A stretch of DNA of 58,966 bases from Caldimonas tepidiphila. Its GTDB lineage: Bacteria; Pseudomonadota; Gammaproteobacteria; Burkholderiales; Burkholderiaceae_C. The stretch lies in contig NZ_QXMG01000038.1 in NCBI RefSeq assembly GCF_003569765.1, positions 1 through 58,966 of the forward strand, read 5' to 3'. Positions 8,835 through 17,594 of this stretch are shown here, one piece after another. The notes under the pieces are model-generated. The model was not told the origin of the DNA. It saw only the letters and a program-made list of their open reading frames with translations, and did no database searches. The position numbers were made by a program, and so were the translations under genes. Each line of letters begins with the position of its first letter. Positions within the stretch are counted from its first letter, which is position 1.

Positions 8835-9158
8835 TCAGCGCTTGAGCTCGCCGAGCTTGCCGGTGCGGTTCTTCCACTCCTCGGCGTCCGGCAGCGGTTC
8901 CTTGCGCTTGGTGATGCTGGGCCAGAGCTTGGACAGCTCGGCGTTGAGCGCGATGTAGGACTGCTGGTCGCCGGGCACGTCCTCCTCGGGCAGGATCGCG
9001 TTGACCGGGCACTCGGGGATGCAGACCGCGCAGTCGATGCACTCGTCCGGGTCGATGGCGAGGAAGTTGGGGCCTTCGCGGAAGCAGTCCACCGGGCACA
9101 CGTCCACACAATCGGTGTACTTGCAACGGATGCAGGCTTCGGTCACTACGTGGGTCAT
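8835..9158 (-). CDS. fdxA: 7Fe ferredoxin FdxA
   Basis: Small electron carrier of 107 residues with one [3Fe-4S] and one [4Fe-4S] cluster. Both cysteine clusters are visible: [18 protein letters not shown] at the N-terminus and [16 protein letters not shown] at about residues 40-55. ATG 9158 gives the standard N-terminus [14 protein letters not shown]. It lies 85 bases upstream of the ferredoxin reductase on the same strand. Confidence 0.95.
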   Translation of the reverse strand: MTHVVTEACIRCKYTDCVDVCPVDCFREGPNFLAIDPDECIDCAVCIPECPVNAILPEEDVPGDQQSYIALNAELSKLWPSITKRKEPLPDAEEWKNRTGKLGELKR

Positions 9159-9245
9159 AAAACGTCTCGGATCGGGTTGTGTGGCCGCTGGGAGCCGGGT
9201 GTCGAGTCCCGGCGACAAACGGTCGATTTTACTGCTTCAGGGTTT

Positions 9246-10046
9246 CTACTGGACGTTGACAGGCGTCAATTGTGAGGGCGGCGAGATCTCGTCGGCCGCC
9301 GGCACGGGCCGGGCGCCGGCGCCGACGACGACCACCGTCGGCCGTCCCGCATGGGCCTCGCCCGCCTCGTGCAGGCTGTCGATGCAGTGCGCGGTGTGCA
9401 GCTGGTCGGCCCAGCCGGCGCGCGACACCACGCTGCAGGGCGTGTCGGACGGCCAGCCCGCGTCGAGCAGCTGCTCGGCGAGCGCCGCGAGCTGCTTGCC
9501 CGCCATGTAGAGCACCTCGGTGTCGCGTCGCGCGGCCAGCGCCTCGCCGGGCTGCAGCGAGCCGGCGCGCGTCATCGCGGTGGTCAGCGTCACGCTGCGG
9601 CCGGTGCCGCGGCGCGTGAGCGGCAACCGGGTGCCGGCCGCAGCCGCGAGCGCGGCGGTGACGCCGGGCACCACCTCGCACTCCAGGCCCGCGGCGTAGG
9701 CCGCCTGCAGCTCCTCCTCGAGCCGGCCGAAGATGCTCGGGTCGCCGCCCTTCAGTCGCACGACGCGCTTGCCCCGCAGGGCGTGCTCGACGATCAGCGC
9801 ATTGATGCGCGGCTGCCCGCTCGCGTCGCTGCCGGGGCGATGAGAGAAGCCGCGCTTGCCGACGTCGATCCACTCGGCGCCGGGCGCGTAGTCGCGCAGC
9901 GCCGGGTCCGCCAGCGCGTCGAACAGCACCACCTCCGCCTGCTGCAGCGCCCGCAGGCCGCGCAGCGTGATCAGGTCGGCCGAGCCGGGGCCGGCGCCGA
10001 CGAAGACCACCCGGCCGGTGGGCGCGGCAGGCGAGGGCGCCGCCAT
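9246..10046 (-). CDS. cobA: Uroporphyrinogen-III C-methyltransferase
   Basis: SAM-dependent enzyme that methylates uroporphyrinogen III to precorrin-2, the first step of siroheme synthesis. The 266-residue protein shows the SUMT motifs VFVGAGPGSADLITLRGL at the N-terminus, VVRLKGGDPSIFGR and YMAGKQLA. It is the last gene of the sulfate reduction operon, starting 2 bases after cysN, which fits the need of CysI for siroheme. No dehydrogenase/ferrochelatase (CysG N-terminal part) is fused to it. Confidence 0.94.
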   Translation of the reverse strand: MAAPSPAAPTGRVVFVGAGPGSADLITLRGLRALQQAEVVLFDALADPALRDYAPGAEWIDVGKRGFSHRPGSDASGQPRINALIVEHALRGKRVVRLKGGDPSIFGRLEEELQAAYAAGLECEVVPGVTAALAAAAGTRLPLTRRGTGRSVTLTTAMTRAGSLQPGEALAARRDTEVLYMAGKQLAALAEQLLDAGWPSDTPCSVVSRAGWADQLHTAHCIDSLHEAGEAHAGRPTVVVVGAGARPVPAADEISPPSQLTPVNVQ

Positions 10047-10048
10047 CC

Positions 10049-11359
10049 TTACGCCGCGGCCTTGACCAGCAGCGCGCCGCTGGTGCGGTTGGTCGCGGGG
10101 TCGACGACGATCAGCGAGCCGCCGACGCGGTTGGCCTCGTAGGCCTCGACCGGCAGCGGCTGCTGGGTCTGGACCGTCACGAGGCCGATCTCGTTGACGC
10201 CGAGCTGGTGCGCCTCGACCTCGTCGAGCGTGTGGATGTCGAGGCGGTGGTCGATGCCGGTGATGCGCGCCTGCACCCAGCGGTTGCCGTGGCGCACCCA
10301 GTACTTGCGGCCGACCACGGCCGGCTCGGTGTCGAGCCAGGCGAGCGTCGCGCGGAATTCCTGCGTGGTCGGGGCGCTGCCGGGCGTGAAGATCCAGTCG
10401 CCGCGCGAGACGTCGACCTGGCGGTCCAGCACGATGCCGGCCGACTGGCCCGCCTCGCAGCCGTCCACCTCGACGCCGGCATGGCGCACGGCGGCGACGA
10501 TCGCGGTCTCGCCGCTCGGGAAGATCTGCACCGTGTCGCCGGCCTTCACCGCGCCGTGGGCGATGCGGCCCCACATCACGCGGTGCTGGTGGCCGGTGCC
10601 CTCGCCGTCGTCGCGGGCGACGTACTGCACCGGAACCAGCAGGTTGCCGTCGTGGGCCTCGTCGGTGACGGGCAGGTTCTCGAGGATCTGCAGCAGCGTC
10701 GGGCCGCTGTACCACTCCCAGTTGGCCGAGGGCGTGGCGACGTTGTCGCCGCGCAGCGCGGACACCGGCACGATGCCCTTGACGGTGATGCCGGCCTCAA
10801 GGGCGAACTTGGTGAGCGCCTTGGCGACCGCCTCGAAGGCGGCCTGGGTGCCGGTCTCGATCGCGTCGAGCTTGTTGATCGCGAACACGATGGTCGGCAC
10901 GCGCAGCAGGCGCGCCAGCAGGCTGTGGCGGCGCGTCTGCGGCAGCAGCACCACCTCGTCCACCGAGGTGTCGAGCTTGGTGATGTCGACCAGCACCACC
11001 GCGGCGTCCGAGCCGGCGGCGGCCGTCACCATGTTGCGGGTGTACTGCTCGTGGCCCGGCGCGTCGGCGATGATGAACTTGCGCTTCTTGGTCGCGAAGT
11101 AGCGGTAGGCGACGTCGATCGTGATGCCCTGCTCGCGCTCGGCCTCCAGGCCGTCGGTCAGCAGCGACAGGTCGATCGGGGCGCCGGCGGCGCGCTTCTC
11201 CAGCGCGTCGAGCTGGTCGGCGAGGATGCCGCGGCTGTCGAACAGCAGGCGGCCGATCAGCGTGCTCTTGCCGTCGTCGACGCTGCCGGCGGTCAGGAAG
11301 CGCAGCGCCTTGTGCGCCAGCTCCTCGCCGGCGTCGATGTGTTGTGCTTGGGTGCTCAT
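10049..11359 (-). CDS. cysN: Sulfate adenylyltransferase subunit 1 (GTPase)
   Basis: GTPase subunit of ATP sulfurylase, activating sulfate to APS together with CysD. The 436-residue protein has the G1 loop GSVDDGKST, the G3 DAPGHEQYTRNM and the G4 NKLD, followed by two EF-Tu-like beta-barrel domains. There is no fused APS kinase. The start at 11359 lies 2 bases after the cysD stop. Confidence 0.96.
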   Translation of the reverse strand: MSTQAQHIDAGEELAHKALRFLTAGSVDDGKSTLIGRLLFDSRGILADQLDALEKRAAGAPIDLSLLTDGLEAEREQGITIDVAYRYFATKKRKFIIADAPGHEQYTRNMVTAAAGSDAAVVLVDITKLDTSVDEVVLLPQTRRHSLLARLLRVPTIVFAINKLDAIETGTQAAFEAVAKALTKFALEAGITVKGIVPVSALRGDNVATPSANWEWYSGPTLLQILENLPVTDEAHDGNLLVPVQYVARDDGEGTGHQHRVMWGRIAHGAVKAGDTVQIFPSGETAIVAAVRHAGVEVDGCEAGQSAGIVLDRQVDVSRGDWIFTPGSAPTTQEFRATLAWLDTEPAVVGRKYWVRHGNRWVQARITGIDHRLDIHTLDEVEAHQLGVNEIGLVTVQTQQPLPVEAYEANRVGGSLIVVDPATNRTSGALLVKAAA

Positions 11360-11361
11360 GA

Positions 11362-12333
11362 TCAGAAGTAACCCTCTTTCTTGCGGCGCTCCATCGAGGC
11401 GTCGGAGGTGCGGTCGTCCATGCGGGTGGCACCCCGCTCGGAGACCGTCACCTGCAGCGTCTCGGCGACGATGTCCACGGTGGTCGCGGCGTTGCTCTCG
11501 ACCGGGCAGGTGCAGGTCATGTCGCCGACGGTGCGGAAGCGCACGTCCACGGTCTCGACCACGTCGTCGGCCCCCGGCGGCGTCACGTCCGTCACCGGCA
11601 CCAGCAGGCCCTTGCGGCGGTAGATCTGGCGCGGGTGCGTGTAGTAGATGTTCGGCAGCGGGATGTTCTCGCGGGCGATGTAGAGCCAGACGTCGAGCTC
11701 GGTCCAGTTGCTGATCGGGAAGGCGCGGAAGTGCTCGCCCGGCTTGATGCGGGTGTTGAACAGGTTCCACAGCTCGGGGCGCTGCTCCTTGGGCTGCCAC
11801 TGGCCGAAGCTGTCGCGGTGGCTGAAGATGCGCTCCTTGGCGCGCGCCTTCTCTTCATCCCGGCGGGCGCCGCCGATCATGCAGTCGAAGCGGTGCTCCT
11901 CGATCGTCTCCAGCAGCGTCACGGTCTGGTGGCCGTTGCGCGACTCCAGCGGGTGCGCGAGGCGGATCGTGCCGTTCCTGATCGAGTCCTCCAGGTGGCC
12001 GACGATCAGGCGCTCGCCCATCTCGGCGATGCGCTCGTCGCGGAACTGGATGACCTCGGGGAAGTTGTGGCCGGTGTCCACGTGCACCAGCGGGAAGGGC
12101 AGCTTGCCCTTGAAGCGCGGGCGCTCGCCTGGCGCGCTGATCTTGCGCTTGAAGGCCTTCTCGGCCAGGTGCAGCACCACGCAGGAGTCCTTGCCGCTGG
12201 AGAACAGCAGGGCGGGGCGCTCGAAGGCGCCGGCGACTTCGCGCAGGATGAAGATGGCTTCCTCTTCCAGCGCATCGAGGTGGCGATGGTCCACGTCGGG
12301 CAGCAGTTGTTCCACAGTAAGAGCGGCAGTCAT
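11362..12333 (-). CDS. cysD: Sulfate adenylyltransferase subunit 2
   Basis: ATP pyrophosphatase-type subunit of ATP sulfurylase. The 323-residue protein carries the PP-loop LLFSSGKDS, then HVDTGHNFPEVIQFRD and the C-terminal SMERRKKEGYF typical of CysD. Its ATG overlaps the cysH stop by 4 bases. Confidence 0.96.
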   Translation of the reverse strand: MTAALTVEQLLPDVDHRHLDALEEEAIFILREVAGAFERPALLFSSGKDSCVVLHLAEKAFKRKISAPGERPRFKGKLPFPLVHVDTGHNFPEVIQFRDERIAEMGERLIVGHLEDSIRNGTIRLAHPLESRNGHQTVTLLETIEEHRFDCMIGGARRDEEKARAKERIFSHRDSFGQWQPKEQRPELWNLFNTRIKPGEHFRAFPISNWTELDVWLYIARENIPLPNIYYTHPRQIYRRKGLLVPVTDVTPPGADDVVETVDVRFRTVGDMTCTCPVESNAATTVDIVAETLQVTVSERGATRMDDRTSDASMERRKKEGYF

Positions 12334-13091
12334 GGCCGGGTTCCAATCATCGAGACTTGTTGCGAGTTGTCGTTCGAGGCGTGCAGGCCGCATTCCTTGG
12401 CCTTCTCGTCCTCCCACCACCAGCGGCCGGCGCGGAAGTCCTCGCCGACGGCAATGGCGCGCGTGCAGGGCGCGCAGCCGATGCTGGGCATGAACTCGTC
12501 ATGCAGCGGGTTGTAGGGCACCTCGTTCGCGGCGATGTAGTGCCAGACGTCGTTCCAGCTCCAGTCGGCGAGCGGGTTGAGCTTCAGGCGCCCTTCGGCG
12601 TCCTGGTCGTGGTAGGGGACGGCGGCCCGGTTGGCGGACTGCTCGCGGCGCAGGCCGGTGATCCAGGCGCTGCGCTCCTTCAACATACGGGAAAGCGGCT
12701 CGAGCTTGCGCACTTGGCAGCAGCCCTTGCGCAGCTCGATGCTCTCGTACATCGCCTTGTCGCCGTGGCGCTGCACGAACTGGATCACCTGTTCCTGGAC
12801 CGGCTTGTAGACCTCCACGGGCAGGCCGTAGCGCTCGGTGATGCGGTCGATCAGCGCGACCGTCTGCGGGTGCAGCGCGCCGGTCTCGAGCGTGCCAATC
12901 GCGATCGGCAGCCGGTGGCGCGCGATCAGGTCGGTGACGACCATGTCCTCGGCACCGAGGCTCGTCGCCTGCACGATGCGCCCCGGGTGCTCGGCAGCGG
13001 CTTGTTGCAGCAGGCGCAGCGTCTCGGCCACGCGCTCCTCGAAGCCGGCCGTGTGGCGGGCGTAGAGCCCGATGGCGCCGCCGCCGCTCAT
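12330..13091 (-). CDS. cysH: APS/PAPS reductase
   Basis: Thioredoxin-dependent reductase that turns activated sulfate into sulfite. The 253-residue protein has a phosphosulfate-binding TSLGAEDMVV near the N-terminus and four cluster cysteines in two pairs, GCCQVRK and IGCAPCTR, which mark the [4Fe-4S] type that prefers APS. The end KECGLHASN carries the catalytic cysteine. The absence of an APS kinase in the operon is in keeping with an APS substrate. Overlaps of 4 bases join it to both neighbours. Confidence 0.95.
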   Translation of the reverse strand: MSGGGAIGLYARHTAGFEERVAETLRLLQQAAAEHPGRIVQATSLGAEDMVVTDLIARHRLPIAIGTLETGALHPQTVALIDRITERYGLPVEVYKPVQEQVIQFVQRHGDKAMYESIELRKGCCQVRKLEPLSRMLKERSAWITGLRREQSANRAAVPYHDQDAEGRLKLNPLADWSWNDVWHYIAANEVPYNPLHDEFMPSIGCAPCTRAIAVGEDFRAGRWWWEDEKAKECGLHASNDNSQQVSMIGTRP

Positions 13092-13582
13092 GCCGAGGCT
13101 CCCTCGCGGGCGAACTTCGGCCGGTTGTCGTGCACGTCGCCCTGGTAGAAGGCCGGGAAGAACTGCAGCGCGCGCTCGGCGTGCTCGCGCTTCTGGTCGG
13201 CGCGCAGCACCACGGCGTCGAAGCCGGTGCGCGCGAGCAACTGCATCATGTCGACGAGCACCTCGCCGACCGCGCGGATCTCGCCGCCGTAGCGATAGCG
13301 GCTGCGCAGCAGGCGCGCCTGGGTGTAGGCGCGGCCGTCGGTCCACTTCGGGAAGTTCAGCACGACGAGCGACAGGCGCGGCAGGTCGGCTTCCAGCGTC
13401 TCGATGTCGACGTCGTTGGGCACGATCACGCCGGTGGGCAGGCCCGCCGGCCAGGTGTCGCGCACGGCATGCCACTGCTCGAGCGTCAGCAGGCGGTCGG
13501 CTGCGGCGACGGGGTGGGGCTGCGGGCCGTCCTCGCCTTCCACGCGGTGCCAGCGGTCGTGATGGGTGTCGATGAATTTCAT
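13088..13582 (-). CDS. DUF934 family protein of the sulfite reduction operon
   Basis: A 164-residue DUF934 protein, a family almost always found between cysI and cysH in betaproteobacteria and thought to assist sulfite reduction. Visible features are a conserved VIVPNDVDIETL stretch and LNFPKWTDGRAYTQARLLRSR. It has no cluster-binding cysteines or membrane segments. The start at 13582 is 26 bases after the cysI stop. The precise function is not known. Confidence 0.9.
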   Translation of the reverse strand: MKFIDTHHDRWHRVEGEDGPQPHPVAAADRLLTLEQWHAVRDTWPAGLPTGVIVPNDVDIETLEADLPRLSLVVLNFPKWTDGRAYTQARLLRSRYRYGGEIRAVGEVLVDMMQLLARTGFDAVVLRADQKREHAERALQFFPAFYQGDVHDNRPKFAREGASA

Positions 13583-13608
13583 GGTCACGGGTCCTCTCGG
13601 CGTTCTCT

Positions 13609-15303
13609 TTAGGCGTGCTGCGCGGTGCTGCGGCGGGTGGCGTTGGCAGCGACCTTGAACGGGTCGAGTCCGACGCGGCGCACCGTGTCGATGAAGCGCT
13701 CGCTCGCGGCGCGCTGCTCGCGGTAGGTGGCGATCACGGCCTCGATCGCGTCGGCGACCTCGTCCGCGGCGAACGACGGGCCGATCACCTTGCCGGCAAC
13801 CGACTTGCCGCTCAGCGTCGAGCCGTCGGAGCCGCCGAGCGTCACCTGGTACCACTCGCTGCCGTCCTTGTCGACGCCGAGGATGCCGATGTGGCCGCTG
13901 TGGTGGTGGCCGCAGGAGTTGATGCAGCCGCTGATGTGCAGGTCGATGTCGCCGATGTCCCAGAGCTCGTCGAGGTCCTGGAAGCGCTCGGTGATCTCCT
14001 CGGCCACGGGGATCGAGCGGGCGTTGGCCAGCGCGCAGAAGTCGCCGCCCGGGCAGGCGATCATGTCGGTCAGCAGGCCGATGTTCGGCGTCGCGAAGCC
14101 GGCGTCGCGCGCGGCCTCCCAGACAGCCAGCAGCTCGCTCTCTCGCACCCAGGGCAGCACCAGGTTCTGGTCGTGCGACACGCGCAGCTCACCCAGCGAG
14201 TAACGGTCGGCGAGGTCGGCGGCGAGCTCCATCTGCGCGTCGGTCGCGTCGCCGGGCGCCTGGCCCACGCGCTTCAAGGACAGCGTCACCGAGCGGTAGC
14301 CGGGGACCTTGTGCGCATGCACGTTGCGCTCGATCCAGCGCTTGAAGCCGGCCGGCGCATCGGCCGGCACCTCGGCACGGAAGGCACCCGGCTCGACGCC
14401 GGCGGGCACGACGAAGCAGGCCGCGACGCGGTCGAATTCCGACTGCGGGATGATGTGCGCCGCGCCGTCCGCGTCGAGCGTCAGGATCTTCCGGAATTCC
14501 TCTTCCACGTCCTTGGCGAACTGGGGACCCTCGGCCTTGACGAGGATCTTGATGCGCGCCTTGTACATGTTGTCGCGGCGACCGTAGCGGTTGTAGACGC
14601 GCACGATCGCCTCGATGAAGACGAGGATCTGCTGCCAGGGCAGGAAGTCGCGGATCACGGTGCCGGTGATCGGCGTGCGGCCCATGCCGCCGCCGACCAG
14701 CACCTGGAAGCCGACCTCGCCGGCCTCGTTCTTCACCAGCTGCAGGCCGATGTCGTGCCAGGCGATGGCAGCGCGGTCTTCCCGGGCGCCGCTGACCGCG
14801 ATCTTGAACTTGCGCGGCAGGTGGGCGAACTCGGGGTGCAGCGAGGACCACTGGCGCATGATCTCGCAGTAGGGGCGCGGGTCGACGATCTCGTCGGCCG
14901 CCACACCGGCGAAGCAGTCGCTCGTGATGTTGCGGATGCAGTTGCCCGAGGTCTGGATGCCGTGCATGTCCACCTCGGCCAGCAGGTCCATCACGTCGGC
15001 GGCCTTGTCGAGCGGGATCCAGTTGTACTGCAGGTTCTGGCGCGTCGTGAAGTGGCCGTAGCCGCGGTCGAACTCGCGCGCGATGCGCGCGAGCTGGCGC
15101 ATCTGGCGGCTGCTGAGCTCGCCGTAGGGCACGGCGATGCGGGCCATCGGCGCGTGGCGCTGGATGTACCAGCCGTTCTGCAGGCGCAGCGCGCGGAACT
15201 CGTCGTCGCCGAGCTCGCCGCGCAGGTTGCGCTCGAGCTGGTCGCGGAACTGCGCCGCGCGGGACTTGACGAACTGTCGATCGAACTCGGTGTACTGGTA
15301 CAT
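13609..15303 (-). CDS. cysI: Sulfite reductase hemoprotein subunit (nitrite/sulfite reductase family)
   Basis: Siroheme and [4Fe-4S] enzyme of 564 residues that reduces sulfite to sulfide. The cluster/siroheme cysteines are present as CPGGDFC and CINSCGHHHSGHIG in the C-terminal half; the first ferredoxin-like domain contains HFTTRQNLQYNWI. It leads the operon cysI-DUF934-cysH-cysD-cysN-cobA. No CysJ flavoprotein is seen, so the electron donor is unknown. Confidence 0.94.
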   Translation of the reverse strand: MYQYTEFDRQFVKSRAAQFRDQLERNLRGELGDDEFRALRLQNGWYIQRHAPMARIAVPYGELSSRQMRQLARIAREFDRGYGHFTTRQNLQYNWIPLDKAADVMDLLAEVDMHGIQTSGNCIRNITSDCFAGVAADEIVDPRPYCEIMRQWSSLHPEFAHLPRKFKIAVSGAREDRAAIAWHDIGLQLVKNEAGEVGFQVLVGGGMGRTPITGTVIRDFLPWQQILVFIEAIVRVYNRYGRRDNMYKARIKILVKAEGPQFAKDVEEEFRKILTLDADGAAHIIPQSEFDRVAACFVVPAGVEPGAFRAEVPADAPAGFKRWIERNVHAHKVPGYRSVTLSLKRVGQAPGDATDAQMELAADLADRYSLGELRVSHDQNLVLPWVRESELLAVWEAARDAGFATPNIGLLTDMIACPGGDFCALANARSIPVAEEITERFQDLDELWDIGDIDLHISGCINSCGHHHSGHIGILGVDKDGSEWYQVTLGGSDGSTLSGKSVAGKVIGPSFAADEVADAIEAVIATYREQRAASERFIDTVRRVGLDPFKVAANATRRSTAQHA

Positions 15304-15359
15304 CGTGGAGTTTCTGCTTGGAAATCGAAGGGCCGGCCCAAAGGAGGTGGCACTTTAAA

Positions 15360-15497
15360 TCAATGGAGGACCTTCCAGCCTGCGGTGGCGAGCGAGCCCG
15401 CGCCGAAACCGATCAACACCGCCATCCAGTCCGTCCGTACCCCGGGGAAGCCGCCTGCTGCCTGTCGGCCCGACGCCGGGGACAGGAAAGCGAGCAT
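15360..15497 (-). CDS. Possible small membrane protein upstream of cysI
   Basis: A 45-codon frame (ATG 15497, TGA 15360) precedes cysI on the same strand by 56 bases. Its second half reads MAVLIGFGAGSLATAGWKVL, a good single transmembrane segment, and an internal ATG at 15425 could be the true start, giving 21 residues. No family is recognised. The stretch is otherwise the cysI leader, so it could also be chance coding. Confidence 0.35.
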   Translation of the reverse strand: MLAFLSPASGRQAAGGFPGVRTDWMAVLIGFGAGSLATAGWKVLH

Positions 15498-15618
15498 GAA
15501 ATGTAAGTGGCTTCTTTATGGAGTGGAACTACAGTTTCGTTAATTGTTTATTGCATTTGGTTATGAAGAGGCGGCGAGGGCAGAGGCGCAGGCGAAGCAC
15601 TCCTTAGAATCGCGCGCC

Positions 15619-16602
15619 ATGAACTTTCGCGCCTGGCCGTCCCGTTCCGCCGCTCCCGCTTCTTCCATTCCTTCCGTGGGCCGCCGCACTGCGGCACGGT
15701 GGTGCCTGCTGACGGCCGCCGCCGTGCTGGCCGGCTGCACGAGCGTGCCGCTGCCGCCGGCGCGGCCAGTCGAGCCCGCCGGACCGCTTCCGAGCGTGAA
15801 GGTGCCGGCCAAGCCGCCACGCATCGGGCTCGCGCTCGGCGGCGGCGCGGCACGCGGCTTCGCGCACATCGGCGTGATCCAGGTGCTGGAGGAGAACGGC
15901 ATCCGCCCGGACCTGGTCGTCGGCACCTCGGCGGGCAGCCTGGTCGCCGCGCTCTACGCGTCGGGCAAGACGCCGACGGAGCTGGCGGGCCTCGCCGACA
16001 CGATGGACGAGACCGCGATCACCGACTGGTCCTTCCCGATGCGCGGCGTGATCCGCGGCGAGGCGCTCGCGCGCTACGTCAGCCAGCAGACCGGGGGCAA
16101 GCCGATCGAGCAGATGCGCCTGCCGCTCGGCATCGTCGCCACCGACCTCGCCAGCGGCCAGGGCGTGCTGTTCCAGCGCGGCGACACCGGCAGCGCGGTG
16201 CGCGCCTCGAGCGCGGTGCCGGCGGTGTTCCAGCCGGTGCGTGTCGGCGGACGCGAGTACGTGGACGGGGGCCTCGTCGCGCCGGTGCCGGTGCGCTATG
16301 CGCGGCAGATGGGTGCGGATCTCGTGATCGCGGTCGACATCTCCTCGGCCCCGGACGGCAATGCCGTCGGTGACGCGATGCGCATGCTGCTGCAGACCTT
16401 CGCGATCATGGGCAACAGCATCAACCAGTTCGAGCTGCGCGAGGCCGACGTCGTGATCCGGCCGAAGCTCGCCGGCGTCTCGGGTGCGGACTTCAGCGCG
16501 CGCAAGCGCTCGATCCAGGCCGGGCGGGAGGCGGCCCAGCAGGCGCTGGCCGAGTTGCGCACGCGCCTGGCCGCACGCGAGAGCGGCACGGCGGCACGCT
16601 GA
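15619..16602 (+). CDS. Patatin-like phospholipase, lipoprotein
   Basis: Lipid acyl hydrolase of 327 residues. A lipoprotein signal (CLLTAAAVLAGC, lipobox LAGC) indicates membrane anchoring. The patatin catalytic elements are complete: oxyanion loop GGGAARGFAHIG, nucleophile elbow GTSAGS and the DGG of the Ser-Asp dyad (YVDGGLVAPVPV). ATG 15619 is preferred over an upstream TTG because it places the signal peptide near the N-terminus. The substrate is unknown. Confidence 0.9.
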   Translation: MNFRAWPSRSAAPASSIPSVGRRTAARWCLLTAAAVLAGCTSVPLPPARPVEPAGPLPSVKVPAKPPRIGLALGGGAARGFAHIGVIQVLEENGIRPDLVVGTSAGSLVAALYASGKTPTELAGLADTMDETAITDWSFPMRGVIRGEALARYVSQQTGGKPIEQMRLPLGIVATDLASGQGVLFQRGDTGSAVRASSAVPAVFQPVRVGGREYVDGGLVAPVPVRYARQMGADLVIAVDISSAPDGNAVGDAMRMLLQTFAIMGNSINQFELREADVVIRPKLAGVSGADFSARKRSIQAGREAAQQALAELRTRLAARESGTAAR

Positions 16603-16636
16603 AAAAAAGAAAGCCCGGGGCCGAAGCCGCCGGGCT
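16603..16636. terminator. Hairpin between patatin and phasin genes
   Basis: AGCCCGG/CCGGGCT stem next to an A-rich run (AAAAAAAGAAAG). The T-run falls on the minus strand, so it best serves the convergent phasin transcript, but it may act on both. Confidence 0.6.
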
Positions 16637-16800
16637 GAAAGGTACCTGAACGATTCTCGAAGGTACCGAGGAGACACTCCTTCGATCGAGGCCCGCTGCC
16701 GGAGCACCGGGCCTGTCTGTTCGGATCGCTCGCTGCAACATGCGGCAGGGCCGCATGCCCTTCTTCTCGTCTTCAGGCCGCGCGGGGCGGCCCGTCGATC

Positions 16801-17364
16801 TCAGGCGGTGGTGGCGCGCTTGGCAGCCGCGGCGACCGGCTTGACCGCTGCCTTGACGGCGTTGTTGGCCATGGCCTGGAAGTTCGCTTCGGCGACGTCG
16901 GCGGCCTGCTTGGCAGCCTTCTGCACGCTCTCCATCGCGTTGTTCGCGGCGGACATGGCCGACTTCATCAGCGCGACGGCGTTCTCGCTGCCGGCCGGCG
17001 CGTTCTTGGCGGCCGAGTCCACGGCCGTCATGAACTTGCGCTGGGCTTCGGCGAATTGCGCCTCGGCGACGCGGCCGACTTCGGCGTTGGTCGCGGTGGC
17101 GATGTCGTACAGGTGGCGGCTGTAGGCGGCGGCCTTCTCGGCGCTCGGCTGCAGCAGGCTGGCCTGAAGCGCCAGCAGTTCCTGCGCGTCCTTGACGGCC
17201 AGCACGGCGCGGGCGTGGTCGGCGGCTTCGTTCAGCGTGGTCTTGGCCACCTGCACGTTCAGCTCGACCAGCTTCTCGACGCCCTCGAAGGCCTTCTGGG
17301 TCAGACCGAACAGGGTCTCGAGATTGGTCTTCTGGGCGGCCAGCAGTTGTTCAGCGGTCATCAT
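16801..17364 (-). CDS. phaP: Phasin (PHA granule-associated protein)
   Basis: Coats polyhydroxyalkanoate granules and affects their size and number. The 187-residue protein is of the phasin_2 type: [20 protein letters not shown] at the start, a long amphipathic helical middle and an Ala/Lys-rich tail ([16 protein letters not shown]). Of two adjacent ATGs the first (17364) lies 8 bases after GGAGG. A promoter and TGC-rich sites that may bind PhaR lie upstream. Confidence 0.9.
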   Translation of the reverse strand: MMTAEQLLAAQKTNLETLFGLTQKAFEGVEKLVELNVQVAKTTLNEAADHARAVLAVKDAQELLALQASLLQPSAEKAAAYSRHLYDIATATNAEVGRVAEAQFAEAQRKFMTAVDSAAKNAPAGSENAVALMKSAMSAANNAMESVQKAAKQAADVAEANFQAMANNAVKAAVKPVAAAAKRATTA

Positions 17365-17409
17365 TTTTACGTCCTCCGGGGCGTTGTGGTGGATGAGGGA
17401 AGCAGTTTT

Positions 17410-17475
17410 TGTGCACTGCAACATGATTCCTAGTATAGGCACATCTTGCGGCAATGCAAGCAAACGCATGGTGCA
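17410..17475. promoter_or_regulatory. TGC-rich operator-like sites around the phasin promoter
   Basis: Several TGC/GCA half-sites cluster here: GTGCACTGCA (17411-17420) just downstream of the expected transcription start, TTGCGGCAATGCAA overlapping the -35 region, and further GCA-rich words upstream. PhaR repressors of phasin genes bind TGC-rich sequences, so PhaR control is likely. This is inference; no phaR gene is in the window. Confidence 0.4.
17432..17459 (-). promoter_or_regulatory. Phasin gene promoter
   Basis: On the minus strand TTGCAT and TATACT are separated by 16 bases, a strong sigma-70 match. It lies about 70 bases upstream of the phasin start. Confidence 0.6.
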
Positions 17476-17594
17476 ATGCAGCAAATTAGGGGGTGTCCCC
17501 TAAGTCCGGGAAGTCGCGGCGGGCGTTTCATCGGGCGGGCATCGCGTGCGGGTCCGGGCAGGGGAGGAGCCACGCGGCACAATCGGCCCCAACC

